DNA from: Paenibacillus glacialis
GTDB taxonomy: Bacteria; Bacillota; Bacilli; Paenibacillales; Paenibacillaceae
DNA length: 64,000 nucleotides
Direction: 5' to 3'
Assembly: GCF_001637205.1 (NCBI RefSeq)
Contig: NZ_LVJH01000003.1
Location: forward strand, 216,091 to 280,090
The translations under genes were made by a program, and so were the position numbers. Below are positions 45,102 through 54,929 of the stretch, piece by piece. The notes beneath the pieces are model-generated. The model did no database searches. It was not told the DNA's origin and saw only the letters and a program-made list of their open reading frames with translations. Every line of letters begins with the position of its first letter. Positions within the stretch are counted from its first letter, which is position 1.

Positions 45102-45156
45102 AAAGCCCTCGATTCTCTGCTGAAAGCTAGCGGTGTGAGAGGGCTTTTCTTTTTTT
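45102..45156 (+). terminator. Riboswitch-controlled terminator upstream of xpt
   Basis: AAAGCCCTC pairs with GAGGGCTTTT, followed by a T-rich tract. Guanine binding would favour this hairpin and shut off xpt-pbuX. Confidence 0.9.
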
Positions 45157-45194
45157 TATTTTTGTGAAGGTATGAATGAACTGAAACTATTTAA

Positions 45195-45800
<606 letters not shown>

Positions 45801-45851
45801 ACATATAGCAACATATTTGATTTATTATCGTTTAGGGGGAAGTACTGACAG

Positions 45852-47180
45852 ATGCAACAGAGTGAACAAGGCCACGAGCCTATTTTTCAGAAAAATAGAA
45901 ATCCGCTTCAAACATTCTCACTAGGTCTTCAGCATGTGCTGGCCATGTATGCAGGTGCAGTTATTGTTCCTCTTATCGTAGCAGGACAATTGGGTCTTTC
46001 TTCAGAACAATTAACCTATCTCATTTGTATTGATTTGCTTGCTTGTGGTGTGGCGACATTATTGCAAGTATGGGGGAATAAATACTTCGGGATTGGACTT
46101 CCGGTGATGTTAGGGTGTGCTTTTCAGGCGGTATCACCTATGATTGCTATCGGTCTTCAGTATGGTGTGTCGGCTATATACGGTGCCATTATTGCATCAG
46201 GAATCTTTGTGCTCTTATTCTCAGGTTTATTCGGAAAGTTAATAGCTATATTCCCACCGGTTGTAACAGGTTCTGTCGTGACCATCATCGGTGTGACACT
46301 CATCCCAGTGGCTTTAACAGACCTTGGTGGTGGGCAGGGGGCGGCTGACTTCGGAAGTCCCTTCAATCTGTCTCTTGGATTTGGTGTGCTATTGTTTATT
46401 ATTCTAATGAACCGTTTCACGAAGGGGTTTATACGATCTATATCTGTTCTAATTGGTTTAGTTGTAGGGACGCTAGCGGCAGCCATGTTTGGTCAGGTTG
46501 ATTTGACGCCGCTTAGAGAAGCGAGTTGGTTCCATGGTATACAACCGTTTTACTTCGGTACACCAACCTTTCATCCTTCGGCCATATTAACGATGATATT
46601 GGTAGCTATTGTGAGTATTGCTGAGTCTACGGGTGTCTTTATGGCATTGGGTAAGATTGTGGATAAAGATCTGACTTCTAAGGACCTGACTCGTGGTTAC
46701 CGTGCTGAAGGTCTCGCAATTGTACTAGGAGGATTGTTTAATTCATTCCCATATACGACTTATTCCCAGAATGTAGGGCTCGTACAAATGAGTCGTGTTA
46801 AGACGCGTGACGTCATCGTGGTGGCGGGTGGAATTCTGGTTGTAATCGGATTTGTGCCTAAGATTGCGGCGCTTACACAGCTAGTTCCTGCGTCTGTATT
46901 AGGTGGAGCTATGGTTGCTTTATTTGGACTCGTTGTATCGTCTGGCATTCGTATGCTTGGGGATCAAGTGGATCTGAATCGATATGAGAATTTATTCATC
47001 ATCGCATGTTCTGTGGGTATGGGCCTTGGCGTTACGGTAGTGCCAGATCTATTTGCACAATTACCAAGTTGGCTTCGTATTCTCGTTGATAATGGTATTG
47101 TTGCAGGGAGTGTAACAGCCATTGCGATGAATCTTATATTTAATGGTTTAAAAGGTGCGGAAGCGGGCAAAGCTGCCTAA
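45852..47180 (+). CDS. pbuX: Xanthine permease
   Basis: A 442-residue nucleobase transporter (NCS2 family) with about 14 spans. LGLQHVLAMYAGAVIVPLIV, GCAFQAVSPMIAIG, the family signature VSIAESTGVFMALGKI and NSFPYTTYSQNVGLVQM are present. Proton-coupled xanthine uptake fits its place beside xpt. Confidence 0.96.
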   Translation: MQQSEQGHEPIFQKNRNPLQTFSLGLQHVLAMYAGAVIVPLIVAGQLGLSSEQLTYLICIDLLACGVATLLQVWGNKYFGIGLPVMLGCAFQAVSPMIAIGLQYGVSAIYGAIIASGIFVLLFSGLFGKLIAIFPPVVTGSVVTIIGVTLIPVALTDLGGGQGAADFGSPFNLSLGFGVLLFIILMNRFTKGFIRSISVLIGLVVGTLAAAMFGQVDLTPLREASWFHGIQPFYFGTPTFHPSAILTMILVAIVSIAESTGVFMALGKIVDKDLTSKDLTRGYRAEGLAIVLGGLFNSFPYTTYSQNVGLVQMSRVKTRDVIVVAGGILVVIGFVPKIAALTQLVPASVLGGAMVALFGLVVSSGIRMLGDQVDLNRYENLFIIACSVGMGLGVTVVPDLFAQLPSWLRILVDNGIVAGSVTAIAMNLIFNGLKGAEAGKAA

Positions 47181-47228
47181 CTTCAACTTTATCATTTTCT
47201 AGGGGCTTATCCCAGAAGGTCTAAATAT

Positions 47229-47254
47229 GGACCTGAGGGAGGGGTCCCTTTTTT
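47229..47254 (+). terminator. Terminator after pbuX
   Basis: GGACC pairs with GGTCC over a 9-base loop, followed by C-T6. Confidence 0.75.
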
Positions 47255-47347
47255 GTTATAGAAAAGAGACTTATCCTCGTAGAAAAAAATCCTTCTAGTG
47301 GGAGAGTCCCTTTAAATGTATCCAGCTCATTCGAATCTAATTGTGTA

Positions 47348-48253
47348 TCACTTTGGTTGTGGAAGCATCATCTGCAAGGCGCTAGGGCACAGAATAGAAT
47401 CGTAAGAAAGATAGGGTATATTCTCTCCATCGCCAAGGGCTAGCCTTGAGTACTCGTTATCGATGGAAATTACCTGTCCACGTAGCATGGTGACAAATGG
47501 AAGGTTGACATGCCCCCCAGTAAGTACTCTAGGGAATAGTCGTAATAGCTGTAAACGAGTGCAACCGTGAACGACACAGATGTCTAGTTGACCATCATTG
47601 GGAAGGGCTTGTGGTGCTATCTTGAACCCGCCACCATAGGAGGGCACATTCGAGATAGCCGTCATCCAAGTAGATTCATATGAGGCCGTATGGTTATCGC
47701 AGGTGACGTTGACCCTTCCTGGTTTAAACGTAAGCAAGGTATGTAGGATTCCAATAATATAAGCGACTCTACCGACTCTAAAAGTATTGCACCATTTCTT
47801 ATAAGTGCTACGGTTCACGTTCTCAGCGACCTGGGCATCAAAGCCAATGGCAAGTGCTGTTAATGTTAGAGTTCCTGAGGTTGAGATCAGATCGACTGCT
47901 TGTGATTGACCTGAAAGTAATACATTTACCGAACCAACCGTGTCGAAGGGGATGCCGAAGCTGCGAGCTGTATCGTTACCAGAACCTGCTGGAATGACCG
48001 CTAATGGGATGCCAGTTTCATTTAGCACAGGTAAGATGCTATGAATCGTACCATCTCCACCGATAATCGCAACGGCTTGCCAAGCTTCAGGTTGCTGCAA
48101 CATTTCTGTGAGTAAAGTGACAGCTTGATCGGAACTCTCTGTAAAAATATAATGGTATTGAATCTGACGTGACTGAAGTATGGATCGTACCTTGAGCCAA
48201 GTGCGGAACCCATTTCCATTGCCGGACTTTTTATTTATAACGAATAGATACAT
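47348..48253 (-). CDS. Diacylglycerol/lipid kinase family protein
   Basis: A 301-residue DagK-type kinase: VINKKSGNGNG at the N terminus, IIGGDGTIHSILPVL (catalytic GGDGT) near residue 66, and PAGSGNDTARSFGIP. Members phosphorylate diacylglycerol, sphingoid bases or undecaprenol, so the substrate is uncertain. GGAGGAGAAG precedes the ATG. Confidence 0.92.
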   Translation of the reverse strand: MYLFVINKKSGNGNGFRTWLKVRSILQSRQIQYHYIFTESSDQAVTLLTEMLQQPEAWQAVAIIGGDGTIHSILPVLNETGIPLAVIPAGSGNDTARSFGIPFDTVGSVNVLLSGQSQAVDLISTSGTLTLTALAIGFDAQVAENVNRSTYKKWCNTFRVGRVAYIIGILHTLLTFKPGRVNVTCDNHTASYESTWMTAISNVPSYGGGFKIAPQALPNDGQLDICVVHGCTRLQLLRLFPRVLTGGHVNLPFVTMLRGQVISIDNEYSRLALGDGENIPYLSYDSILCPSALQMMLPQPK

Positions 48254-48329
48254 TTCTTCTCCTCCAAGTAATGGATATATCTATTCTAAGAAGAAAAGGT
48301 ATAAAAGAAAACTATAAAATATGGTAATT

Positions 48330-48668
48330 CTATAAGTGTCGTATCTGACTTTCGGCAATGTCACCTATGAGTGGGATTCTAAACCATCTTCCTTGAAAAG
48401 CATTCACGACCAATATCACCCACATGACCAGGGTTAGGATGGATAGCAATGATGCGATCAATGGGCCAATGAGCGGGATAAAACCAAAGATGACATGCGC
48501 CACCATCATGCCACAGAAGAATATAACGGACTGCAATGCATGAAACAGAACAAATCGACTGCGTTGCTCCACAGCCAAAAAGACGATTCCACCAACAAAA
48601 GAAAACAAGTAACATAACGCAGCAGCAACATTCTCAGGTAAACCAGAGGAAGATTTGAATGGGGACAT
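48330..48668 (-). CDS. DUF4870 family membrane protein
   Basis: A 112-residue protein with three spans: SGLPENVAAALCYLFSFVGGIVF has the family opening, followed by EQRSRFVLFHALQS and GLIPLIGPLIA-like segments. Function unknown. AAGGAGC precedes the ATG. It lies 76 bases upstream of the lipid kinase gene on the same strand. Confidence 0.88.
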   Translation of the reverse strand: MSPFKSSSGLPENVAAALCYLFSFVGGIVFLAVEQRSRFVLFHALQSVIFFCGMMVAHVIFGFIPLIGPLIASLLSILTLVMWVILVVNAFQGRWFRIPLIGDIAESQIRHL

Positions 48669-49105
48669 GAGTAGACCACGCTCCTTATTATCTAAACCAA
48701 TTGATCCCTTTACCCTATGTACAAGTTAGATAAGTTATGAGAAAGTTTTATGTATATGTTGTAAACTATAGTGAGCAGATGACTGAGTTGAAATGGCGAC
48801 ATGCAGCATAACATGTTAATAAGACGGCTTGATAAGCTAACTGCGCTAGGGTATTTCAATCCCTAAAGCCAAAAAAAAGAAAAAATAGAATCATTTAACC
48901 CAAGATATTGGGAAGTATGATATAATGTGGATGAGTGATTCAGCTACACTGGTTCTGGGTAATTTTATTGTTAAATGCCTAGCGGTGATCGAAGAGCTTT
49001 CTATCCATCTCATAATGCATATTACTTCACGATGTTTTTAAGGAAGATCTTTTCGGCATTCTCTAAACCCGAGCTTTTCATTCAGCGTTTTGGGAGGGAA
49101 CAATT
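48669..49105 (+). promoter_or_regulatory. 437-base intergenic region with extended -10 promoter and long leader
   Basis: An extended -10 (TG at 48918-48919, TATAAT at 48921-48926) points toward the small gene at 49106, giving a leader of about 170 bases. I could not match the leader to a known riboswitch, and no other gene is visible. Confidence 0.55.
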
Positions 49106-49294
49106 ATGGCAACGAAAGGTCATAACGAAGTCAAGGAAAGTCTGAGGGAAATGACACGAATTTTCCGGCCTAAGGATCCTAAGAAATTTGTGAAGGATTA
49201 CGTCCGGAAATATCATATTATGGGAGGATATGAAGAGGAATTGACCTCTGTGGTTGAACATGAACTGGGACGTATGAATTCATCCGTTTCATAA
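49106..49294 (+). CDS. Small basic hypothetical protein
   Basis: A 62-residue soluble protein (MATKGHNEVKESLREMTRIF, then RPKDPKKFVKDYVRKYHIMG), helical and rich in Lys/Arg/Glu. GGGAGGG is eight bases before the ATG. A hairpin with T7 follows. No family recognised. Confidence 0.75.
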   Translation: MATKGHNEVKESLREMTRIFRPKDPKKFVKDYVRKYHIMGGYEEELTSVVEHELGRMNSSVS

Positions 49295-49348
49295 TACAAT
49301 GAATTGAACATAATGGAAGACCTCTATAGACTGTCTTCTGCGGTTTTG

Positions 49349-49370
49349 AACCGTGGAATACGGTTTTTTT
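49349..49370 (+). terminator. Terminator after the small gene
   Basis: AACCGT pairs with ACGGTT, followed by T5. Confidence 0.75.
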
Positions 49371-49591
49371 GTGTGCGATTCAATTGGATATTACTGGGGG
49401 ATTAATACAATTAAGTAATATTGAAAGACACAAAATAGGCAAAAATACAGGGAATAGGTTTTGTGCAAAGCACATTTGCTAGAGATATTCGACAATAAAC
49501 TAGCTTTTTTTTAAGTTTGAAATCGGTTACAAATGCCTACACAATGCTGTTTTTTCGATATTTGAACATTTTGTGAACTAAGCTCCAATGA

Positions 49592-49620
49592 TTGACAAAG
49601 CAGTACCTTAAACTTATATT
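49592..49620 (+). promoter_or_regulatory. Sigma-A promoter of the ctaC operon
   Basis: Perfect TTGACA at 49592-49597, 17-base spacer and TATATT at 49615-49620. The leader is about 120 bases. The rest of the 453-base gap (49295-49747) is AT-rich, with a second weaker TTGACA at 49641. Confidence 0.8.
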
Positions 49621-49747
49621 AAAATAGGTGATAATTTTAATTGACAGGTTGATATTTTACGTGAAATGTGCGTGGGATACAGGTTTTTTAAGGTGATAAT
49701 GTTTTGTAAAATATGTAAAATCGCAGCAGAAGTGGGGTAGATAATTA

Positions 49748-50791
49748 ATGAAACGGTGGCAGGTTATGAAACGACTTCTTCCAATGCTAGCAATCTTTTC
49801 CTTGCTCATGGCTGGATGTGGCCGCGACGATTTGTCGGTATTAAGACCGCAAGGGCCTGTGGCACAAGGTCAGTTCGATTTAATTAAGCTTTCAATCTCG
49901 ATTATGTTAGTTGTGTTAGTGATTGTATTTGCTATTTCAGCGTATGTAATCGTTAAGTTCAGAAGAAGACCTGAACACAAAGACATGCCTGAGCAAGTCG
50001 AAGGTAATTTCAAGTTAGAGATTATTTGGACGGTTATTCCATTGATTCTAGTTCTTGTTCTTGCAGTACCTACTGTAAAAGAGGTATTTGCTTTTGGAGA
50101 AGATCATGCCAATGATAAGGATGCTATCCAAGTGAAGGTTACTTCACATCTATATTGGTGGGAATTTGAATATCCTCAGTTTGGGATTACTACAGCTCAG
50201 GATTTGATCATTCCAACAAACAAGAATATCGCGTTCGAATTGAAGACTGCAGATGTAATTCACTCTTTCTGGGTACCATCACTATCCGGAAAAATGGATA
50301 CAAATCCAGATGGAACGATTAACCGTTTCAGCTTCAGTGCTCCGAAAGAAGGGGTATACCGTGGTAAATGTGCAGAATTATGTGGACCTTCCCACGGCTT
50401 TATGGAGTTCAAAGTGAAGTCCGTAAGTCCTGAATCTTTTGAGACATGGAAAACAGCTATGAAGGCGCCAATGGTAGCTATTGAAGATAAGGCACTTGCA
50501 GAAACATTCAAGAATCAATGTTTAACTTGTCATGCCGTTGGTGATCAAGGTGGGGTGGGTGGACCTTCTCTTACCGGAATTGGTTCACGAGAAGCGGTTG
50601 CAAGTATCTTACTGAATTCGGAGACGAATGATGAAGGGAACCCTGTTGTAGAGAACATGAAAGAATGGCTTCATGATCCACAGTCAGTGAAACCAGGTAA
50701 TAAAATGCCTGCGCCTAAAGATTTAGGACTTACCGATGCTGAAATTGATGGCATTGCAGAATACTTAGCCAATTACAAATTAGAATACTAA
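49748..50791 (+). CDS. ctaC: Cytochrome c oxidase subunit II with fused cytochrome c (caa3 type)
   Basis: A 347-residue lipoprotein (lipobox MAGC near residue 24), two spans, a CuA domain with CAELCGPSHGFM, and a C-terminal cytochrome c domain with haem motif CLTCH near residue 258 and Met ligand in GNKMPAP. This fused form defines caa3 oxidases, which take electrons from cytochrome c. First gene of ctaCDEF. Confidence 0.97.
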   Translation: MKRWQVMKRLLPMLAIFSLLMAGCGRDDLSVLRPQGPVAQGQFDLIKLSISIMLVVLVIVFAISAYVIVKFRRRPEHKDMPEQVEGNFKLEIIWTVIPLILVLVLAVPTVKEVFAFGEDHANDKDAIQVKVTSHLYWWEFEYPQFGITTAQDLIIPTNKNIAFELKTADVIHSFWVPSLSGKMDTNPDGTINRFSFSAPKEGVYRGKCAELCGPSHGFMEFKVKSVSPESFETWKTAMKAPMVAIEDKALAETFKNQCLTCHAVGDQGGVGGPSLTGIGSREAVASILLNSETNDEGNPVVENMKEWLHDPQSVKPGNKMPAPKDLGLTDAEIDGIAEYLANYKLEY

Positions 50792-50824
50792 TATCAGCAA
50801 GGACTCTAAAGGGGGTACACAACC

Positions 50825-52708
50825 TTGGCTCACGCTCATAGTGTTAAGCGTTACAAGGGCTTAATGGATTGGCTAACGACTGTCGACCACAAGAAGATCG
50901 CTGTCCTATATTTACTTGGTGGAGGATTGTTCTTTGGAATTGGCGGTATTGAAGCTCTTCTAATTCGTCTTCAATTGATTAAACCGATGAATGACATGTT
51001 AGATGCACAAACATTTAATGAATTAATTACAATGCATGGTACAACGATGATTTTCTTAGGCGTCATGCCGATTGTGTTCGCTCTTATGAATGCTATTATT
51101 CCTCTTCAAATTGGTGCTCGTGACGTCGCATTTCCATTTCTGAATTCTTTAGGTTTCTGGACGTTCTTGTTCGGAGGAATCTTATTGAATCTTAGTTGGG
51201 TAATGGGTGGTGCACCTGATGCCGGTTGGACAGCTTACACGCCTTTATCTAATACTACATACAGTCCCTCGCACGGAGTTGATTTCTATACCGTTGGCTT
51301 GCAGATTGCAGGACTGGGTACATTAATTGGGGGTCTTAACTTCCTAGCAACCATCATTACGATGAGAGCACCAGGAATGTCCTATATGCGTATGCCTATG
51401 TTTACATGGACTTCCTTCATTACTTCAGCTATGATTTTGTTCGCTTTCCCAGCTGTAACGGTTGGTCTAGTACTATTAACGTTTGACCGAGTACTAGGTG
51501 CGAATTTTTTCAATGTAGATGCCGGGGGTAACCCGATTCTATGGCAACATATATTCTGGATATTCGGGCACCCAGAAGTATATATTCTAATCTTACCAGC
51601 GTTCGGTGTTATTTCAGAAGTTATTCCTACATTCGCACGTAAGCGGTTGTTCGGATATAGCTCAATGGTATTTGCAACCATCTTGATCGCATTCTTGGGA
51701 TTCATGGTATGGGCGCATCATATGTTTACAACAGGGCTTGGACCTGTGGCAAACGCCTTATTCTCAATATCAACGATGTTAATTGCGGTTCCGACTGGAA
51801 TTAAAATATTCAACTGGCTGTTTACCATGTGGGGCGGTCAAGTGACCTTTAATACGGCTAATCTGTTTGCAGTTGGTTTTATCCCAACATTCACCATGGG
51901 TGGTGTAACAGGTGTCATGTTGGCATCTGCTCCTGCAGACTTTCAGTTCCATGATACGTATTTCGTTGTAGCTCATTTCCATTACGTTATCGTGGGTGGT
52001 ATGGTGTTCGGACTACTATCAGGACTTCATTATTGGTGGCCTAAAATGTTCGGACGTGTGCTAAATGAAACGATTGGCAAATGGACCTTCTGGACCTTTG
52101 CAATCGGCTTCCATATGACATTCTTCGTACAGCATTTCCTTGGACTTATAGGGATGCAACGTCGTGTGTTTACATACTTGCCGAATCAAGGGTTCGATAC
52201 AATGAATCTAGTCAGTACCGTGGGTGCTTTCTTGATGGGCGTTGGTGTGATTCTATTCTTCATAAATGTTTGTCGATCATTCACGCAGCCAAGAGGTTGT
52301 GCTAATGATCCATGGGAAGATGGACGTACATTAGAATGGACGATTCCTTCTCCTCCACCAGAATACAATTTCAAACAAATACCACTTGTACGGGGTATTG
52401 ATGCATATTGGAAAGAAAAAATGGCTGGAAATACGGAAATGACACCTGCAGAACCTGTAGGACCAATCCATATGCCTTCACCTACCATTATTCCTTTTGT
52501 AATGTCCGTTGGTATTTTTATCGCAGGTCTTGGTTTAATGTTCAGCGGAGAAGAATTCTCTAATTCATTTATGAGTTTTATATTTAATAACTGGATTGTG
52601 TGTGGATTAGGACTTCTTATTACGTTCGGATCCATGTTAATGCGTTCTCTCTTTGATGATCATGGCTGGCACATTGAACCAGAGGAACTAGAAGAGGAGG
52701 GGGTATAA
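50825..52708 (+). CDS. ctaD: Cytochrome c oxidase subunit I
   Basis: A 627-residue haem-copper oxidase subunit with about 14 spans. CuB and haem ligands are visible in FWIFGHPEVYILILPAFG, WAHHMFTTG and HFHYVIVGG, plus the proton channel residues TMHGTTMIFL. It reduces oxygen to water and pumps protons. The TTG start follows AAAGGGGG. Confidence 0.98.
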   Translation: MAHAHSVKRYKGLMDWLTTVDHKKIAVLYLLGGGLFFGIGGIEALLIRLQLIKPMNDMLDAQTFNELITMHGTTMIFLGVMPIVFALMNAIIPLQIGARDVAFPFLNSLGFWTFLFGGILLNLSWVMGGAPDAGWTAYTPLSNTTYSPSHGVDFYTVGLQIAGLGTLIGGLNFLATIITMRAPGMSYMRMPMFTWTSFITSAMILFAFPAVTVGLVLLTFDRVLGANFFNVDAGGNPILWQHIFWIFGHPEVYILILPAFGVISEVIPTFARKRLFGYSSMVFATILIAFLGFMVWAHHMFTTGLGPVANALFSISTMLIAVPTGIKIFNWLFTMWGGQVTFNTANLFAVGFIPTFTMGGVTGVMLASAPADFQFHDTYFVVAHFHYVIVGGMVFGLLSGLHYWWPKMFGRVLNETIGKWTFWTFAIGFHMTFFVQHFLGLIGMQRRVFTYLPNQGFDTMNLVSTVGAFLMGVGVILFFINVCRSFTQPRGCANDPWEDGRTLEWTIPSPPPEYNFKQIPLVRGIDAYWKEKMAGNTEMTPAEPVGPIHMPSPTIIPFVMSVGIFIAGLGLMFSGEEFSNSFMSFIFNNWIVCGLGLLITFGSMLMRSLFDDHGWHIEPEELEEEGV

Positions 52709-52710
52709 GT

Positions 52711-53337
52711 ATGGCTTCAACACACACAGAACATGAAAAAGGCCAATTGCCTCAATATCCTGAGAAGGCAACACTTGAAGGTCGTAATAAAATTCTTGCT
52801 TTCTGGCTATTTCTTGGTGGCGAGGCCGTACTCTTTGGTACTCTCTTCGCTACATTCCTTACACTTCGTAATCAGACGAATGAAGGCCCTACGGCAGCTG
52901 AACTTTTTAGTCTGCCACTGACGGCAGCTGCAACGTTTATATTGCTAGTGAGCAGTTTAACCAGTGTGTTTGCAATTCAGGCATTGCATCGTCACAAGGT
53001 GAAAGACCTGATATTCTGGTTGATTGTTACAGTCGTTCTAGGTCTTGGATTTCTAAGTCTTGAAATTTACGAATTCTATGAGTATATGCATTTAGAAAAT
53101 TTCGGCATGACTACCAGCGCCTTCAGTTCAGCGTTCTACACATTGGTCGGCTTTCATGGTGCTCACGTAGCTTTCGGAGTATTGTGGATCGGTGTTCTGA
53201 TTGGACAGTTGTATAAAAAAGGATTAACAGTCGTGACGGCACCGAAGATTTACGTGTCCGCTATGTACTGGCACTTTATCGACGTAGTATGGGTATTTAT
53301 CTTTACGGTCGTATATTTGCTTGGAAAGGTGGGCTAA
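52711..53337 (+). CDS. ctaE: Cytochrome c oxidase subunit III
   Basis: A 208-residue protein with five spans. FWLFLGGEAVLFGTLFATFL, GFHGAHVAFGVLW and YWHFIDVVWVFIF are subunit III signatures. It begins two bases after the ctaD stop codon, with GAGGAGGGG as ribosome site. Confidence 0.97.
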   Translation: MASTHTEHEKGQLPQYPEKATLEGRNKILAFWLFLGGEAVLFGTLFATFLTLRNQTNEGPTAAELFSLPLTAAATFILLVSSLTSVFAIQALHRHKVKDLIFWLIVTVVLGLGFLSLEIYEFYEYMHLENFGMTTSAFSSAFYTLVGFHGAHVAFGVLWIGVLIGQLYKKGLTVVTAPKIYVSAMYWHFIDVVWVFIFTVVYLLGKVG

Positions 53338-53340
53338 AGC

Positions 53341-53664
53341 ATGACAGTAGATGAGCAGAATGAGCATCAACTGGTTAATAAACGGCATCGGCACGAGGGT
53401 CCACAGAAACATATTGTAGCTTTTATCTTCTCGATTGTACTAACGCTGATTGCTTTTGCAGCGGTTGCTGCAGGAGGAATAAATCCAGCCTTTACGATCA
53501 TCATATTGTTGGTAATGGCTGTCTTGCAGGTGTTTGTACAGATGGGGTATTGGATGCATCTGAAGGATAAAGGACATATGATACCTATCATTTTCATGTT
53601 AGGTGGATTCTTTGTAGCAGGTACGGCAATTGTTACTGCATTGTCTTGGATGTGGTGGGGGTAA
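53341..53664 (+). CDS. ctaF: Cytochrome c oxidase subunit IV
   Basis: A 107-residue protein with three spans. HIVAFIFSIVLTLIAFAAV and VQMGYWMHLKDKGH match the CtaF/CyoD family. It follows ctaE by three bases and is the last structural subunit, followed by a terminator. Confidence 0.95.
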   Translation: MTVDEQNEHQLVNKRHRHEGPQKHIVAFIFSIVLTLIAFAAVAAGGINPAFTIIILLVMAVLQVFVQMGYWMHLKDKGHMIPIIFMLGGFFVAGTAIVTALSWMWWG

Positions 53665-53674
53665 GGTGAGAAGG

Positions 53675-53699
53675 GGTGGCTCATGCCACCTCTTTTTTT
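53675..53699 (+). terminator. Terminator of ctaCDEF
   Basis: GGTGGC pairs with GCCACC over TCAT, then T7. Repeat copy C starts on this T-tract. Confidence 0.92.
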
Positions 53700-53797
53700 A
53701 AAATATACGAAAGTATAAGTTTCACTTGATACGCTACATCTTATATTTCCGAGAGAGACGGCTAGCCGCCCCTTAAGGGACTGTGTAGCTATTTCTT
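53700..53797 (+). repeat. Dispersed structured repeat, copy C
   Basis: Closest to copy A: GAAAGTATAAGTTTCACTTG is identical, then TTATATTT and ATTTCT. The second hairpin is rebuilt with different bases (CCCTTAAGGG inside GCTA/TAGC). The TATATT with GTTTCA 17 bases upstream is kept. It again follows a terminator and lies 77 bases before a gene start (ctaG). Confidence 0.75.
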
Positions 53798-53874
53798 CTT
53801 GAATGTTCGTATATTGTTCATAGAATTGTGCTTGTTTTGACAAAGGGAAGTCGGTTGAGGTAGGAGGTTATTAA

Positions 53875-54786
53875 ATGTTGGGATTAGAATACTTTAGTGT
53901 TGCGGACTTATGGAGTCCATTATTTCTGGTCTTCATGTTGCTCATAACTGTTGGGTACTTGCTTGTTGTGGGTCCACTAAGTGAGAAGTTCGAAGGAGCC
54001 AAGCCGGTTTCATGGATGAAGAAAAGTATGTTTATCATGGGTATATTTATGCTCTATTTAGCTCAAGGAGGGCCTGTAAGTCTGTTAGGTCATATGATGT
54101 TCTCGTTCCATATGTTAACGATGGCGCTTTCGTATTTAGTAGCACCCCCGTTAATCATGATGGGATTACCCGAATGGTTATGGCGAGCGTTGGTGAAAGT
54201 AAATCCATTGCGGAGTTTGAAGTTTCTGGCTAAGCCGGTGGTTGCGGCTCTTCTATTCAATGGATTATTCTCTCTCTATCACATACCAGCCATTCATGAT
54301 TATGTGATGTTACACTTTAACGTGCATCGGTTGTATTATATTGTATTATTGATAACAGCTATGCTGATGTGGTGGACACTTCTCAATCCATTACCTGAGA
54401 GTACAAAAGGATCGAGTGTAGGCAAAATGGGATATATCTTTTTAAATATGGTATTATTAACTCCAGCATGTGGATTAATAATATTTGCATCTCAGCCACT
54501 GTATGCTACATACAGTGATCCGAATATCTGGGCCGAAGCGATGGGGTATTGCATTAGTGGAGATCCTGCAGCGATATTGGACAAGTTCGGAGGTCCTACC
54601 TTCTTTAATCTGATGTCTCCACAGGTTGACCAACAGGTAGGTGGTATTCTGATGAAGTTCATACAGGAGATTATTTTCGCTTCGATATTAGCTTACGTGT
54701 TCTTTAACTGGTATAAGAAAGAGAATCGCGAAGACGATGATATGAATCCTAGTGAACTTAAGGATAGTACTTTGAATCATATGTAG
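53875..54786 (+). CDS. ctaG: Cytochrome c oxidase assembly factor CtaG
   Basis: A 303-residue membrane protein with about seven spans of the Bacillus-type CtaG (caa3_CtaG) family. LLGHMMFSFHMLTMALSYLVAPPLIMMGLP and PLPESTKGS are family landmarks (first given here only as a region near residues 70-100). It is needed for caa3 oxidase assembly, probably copper handling. GTAGGAGG precedes the ATG. Confidence 0.92.
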   Translation: MLGLEYFSVADLWSPLFLVFMLLITVGYLLVVGPLSEKFEGAKPVSWMKKSMFIMGIFMLYLAQGGPVSLLGHMMFSFHMLTMALSYLVAPPLIMMGLPEWLWRALVKVNPLRSLKFLAKPVVAALLFNGLFSLYHIPAIHDYVMLHFNVHRLYYIVLLITAMLMWWTLLNPLPESTKGSSVGKMGYIFLNMVLLTPACGLIIFASQPLYATYSDPNIWAEAMGYCISGDPAAILDKFGGPTFFNLMSPQVDQQVGGILMKFIQEIIFASILAYVFFNWYKKENREDDDMNPSELKDSTLNHM

Positions 54787-54818
54787 TAATGGAAATGCTT
54801 CCGATGCTAGTTTTTTTA

Positions 54819-54900
54819 CGAAGTAATATCAAGAAGCGCTGCAATAAAAAAACGAAGTAGTGCTTCCGAAGTGATTTTTTCGAAGTTATTGCACCGAAGT
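54819..54900 (+). repeat. CGAAGT array with exact 14-base spacing
   Basis: CGAAGT occurs at 54853, 54867, 54881 and 54895, each exactly 14 bases from the last, with another at 54819. Spacer sequences differ. It fills the gap between ctaG and the DUF420 gene, ending 30 bases before that gene's start. Confidence 0.7.
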
Positions 54901-54929
54901 AACGCTAAAAAAATTTTAGGAGGATATAC

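Noticed and set aside
54819..54900. CRISPR array
   Set aside because: The repeated unit is only 6 bases with 8-base spacers, far below CRISPR dimensions.
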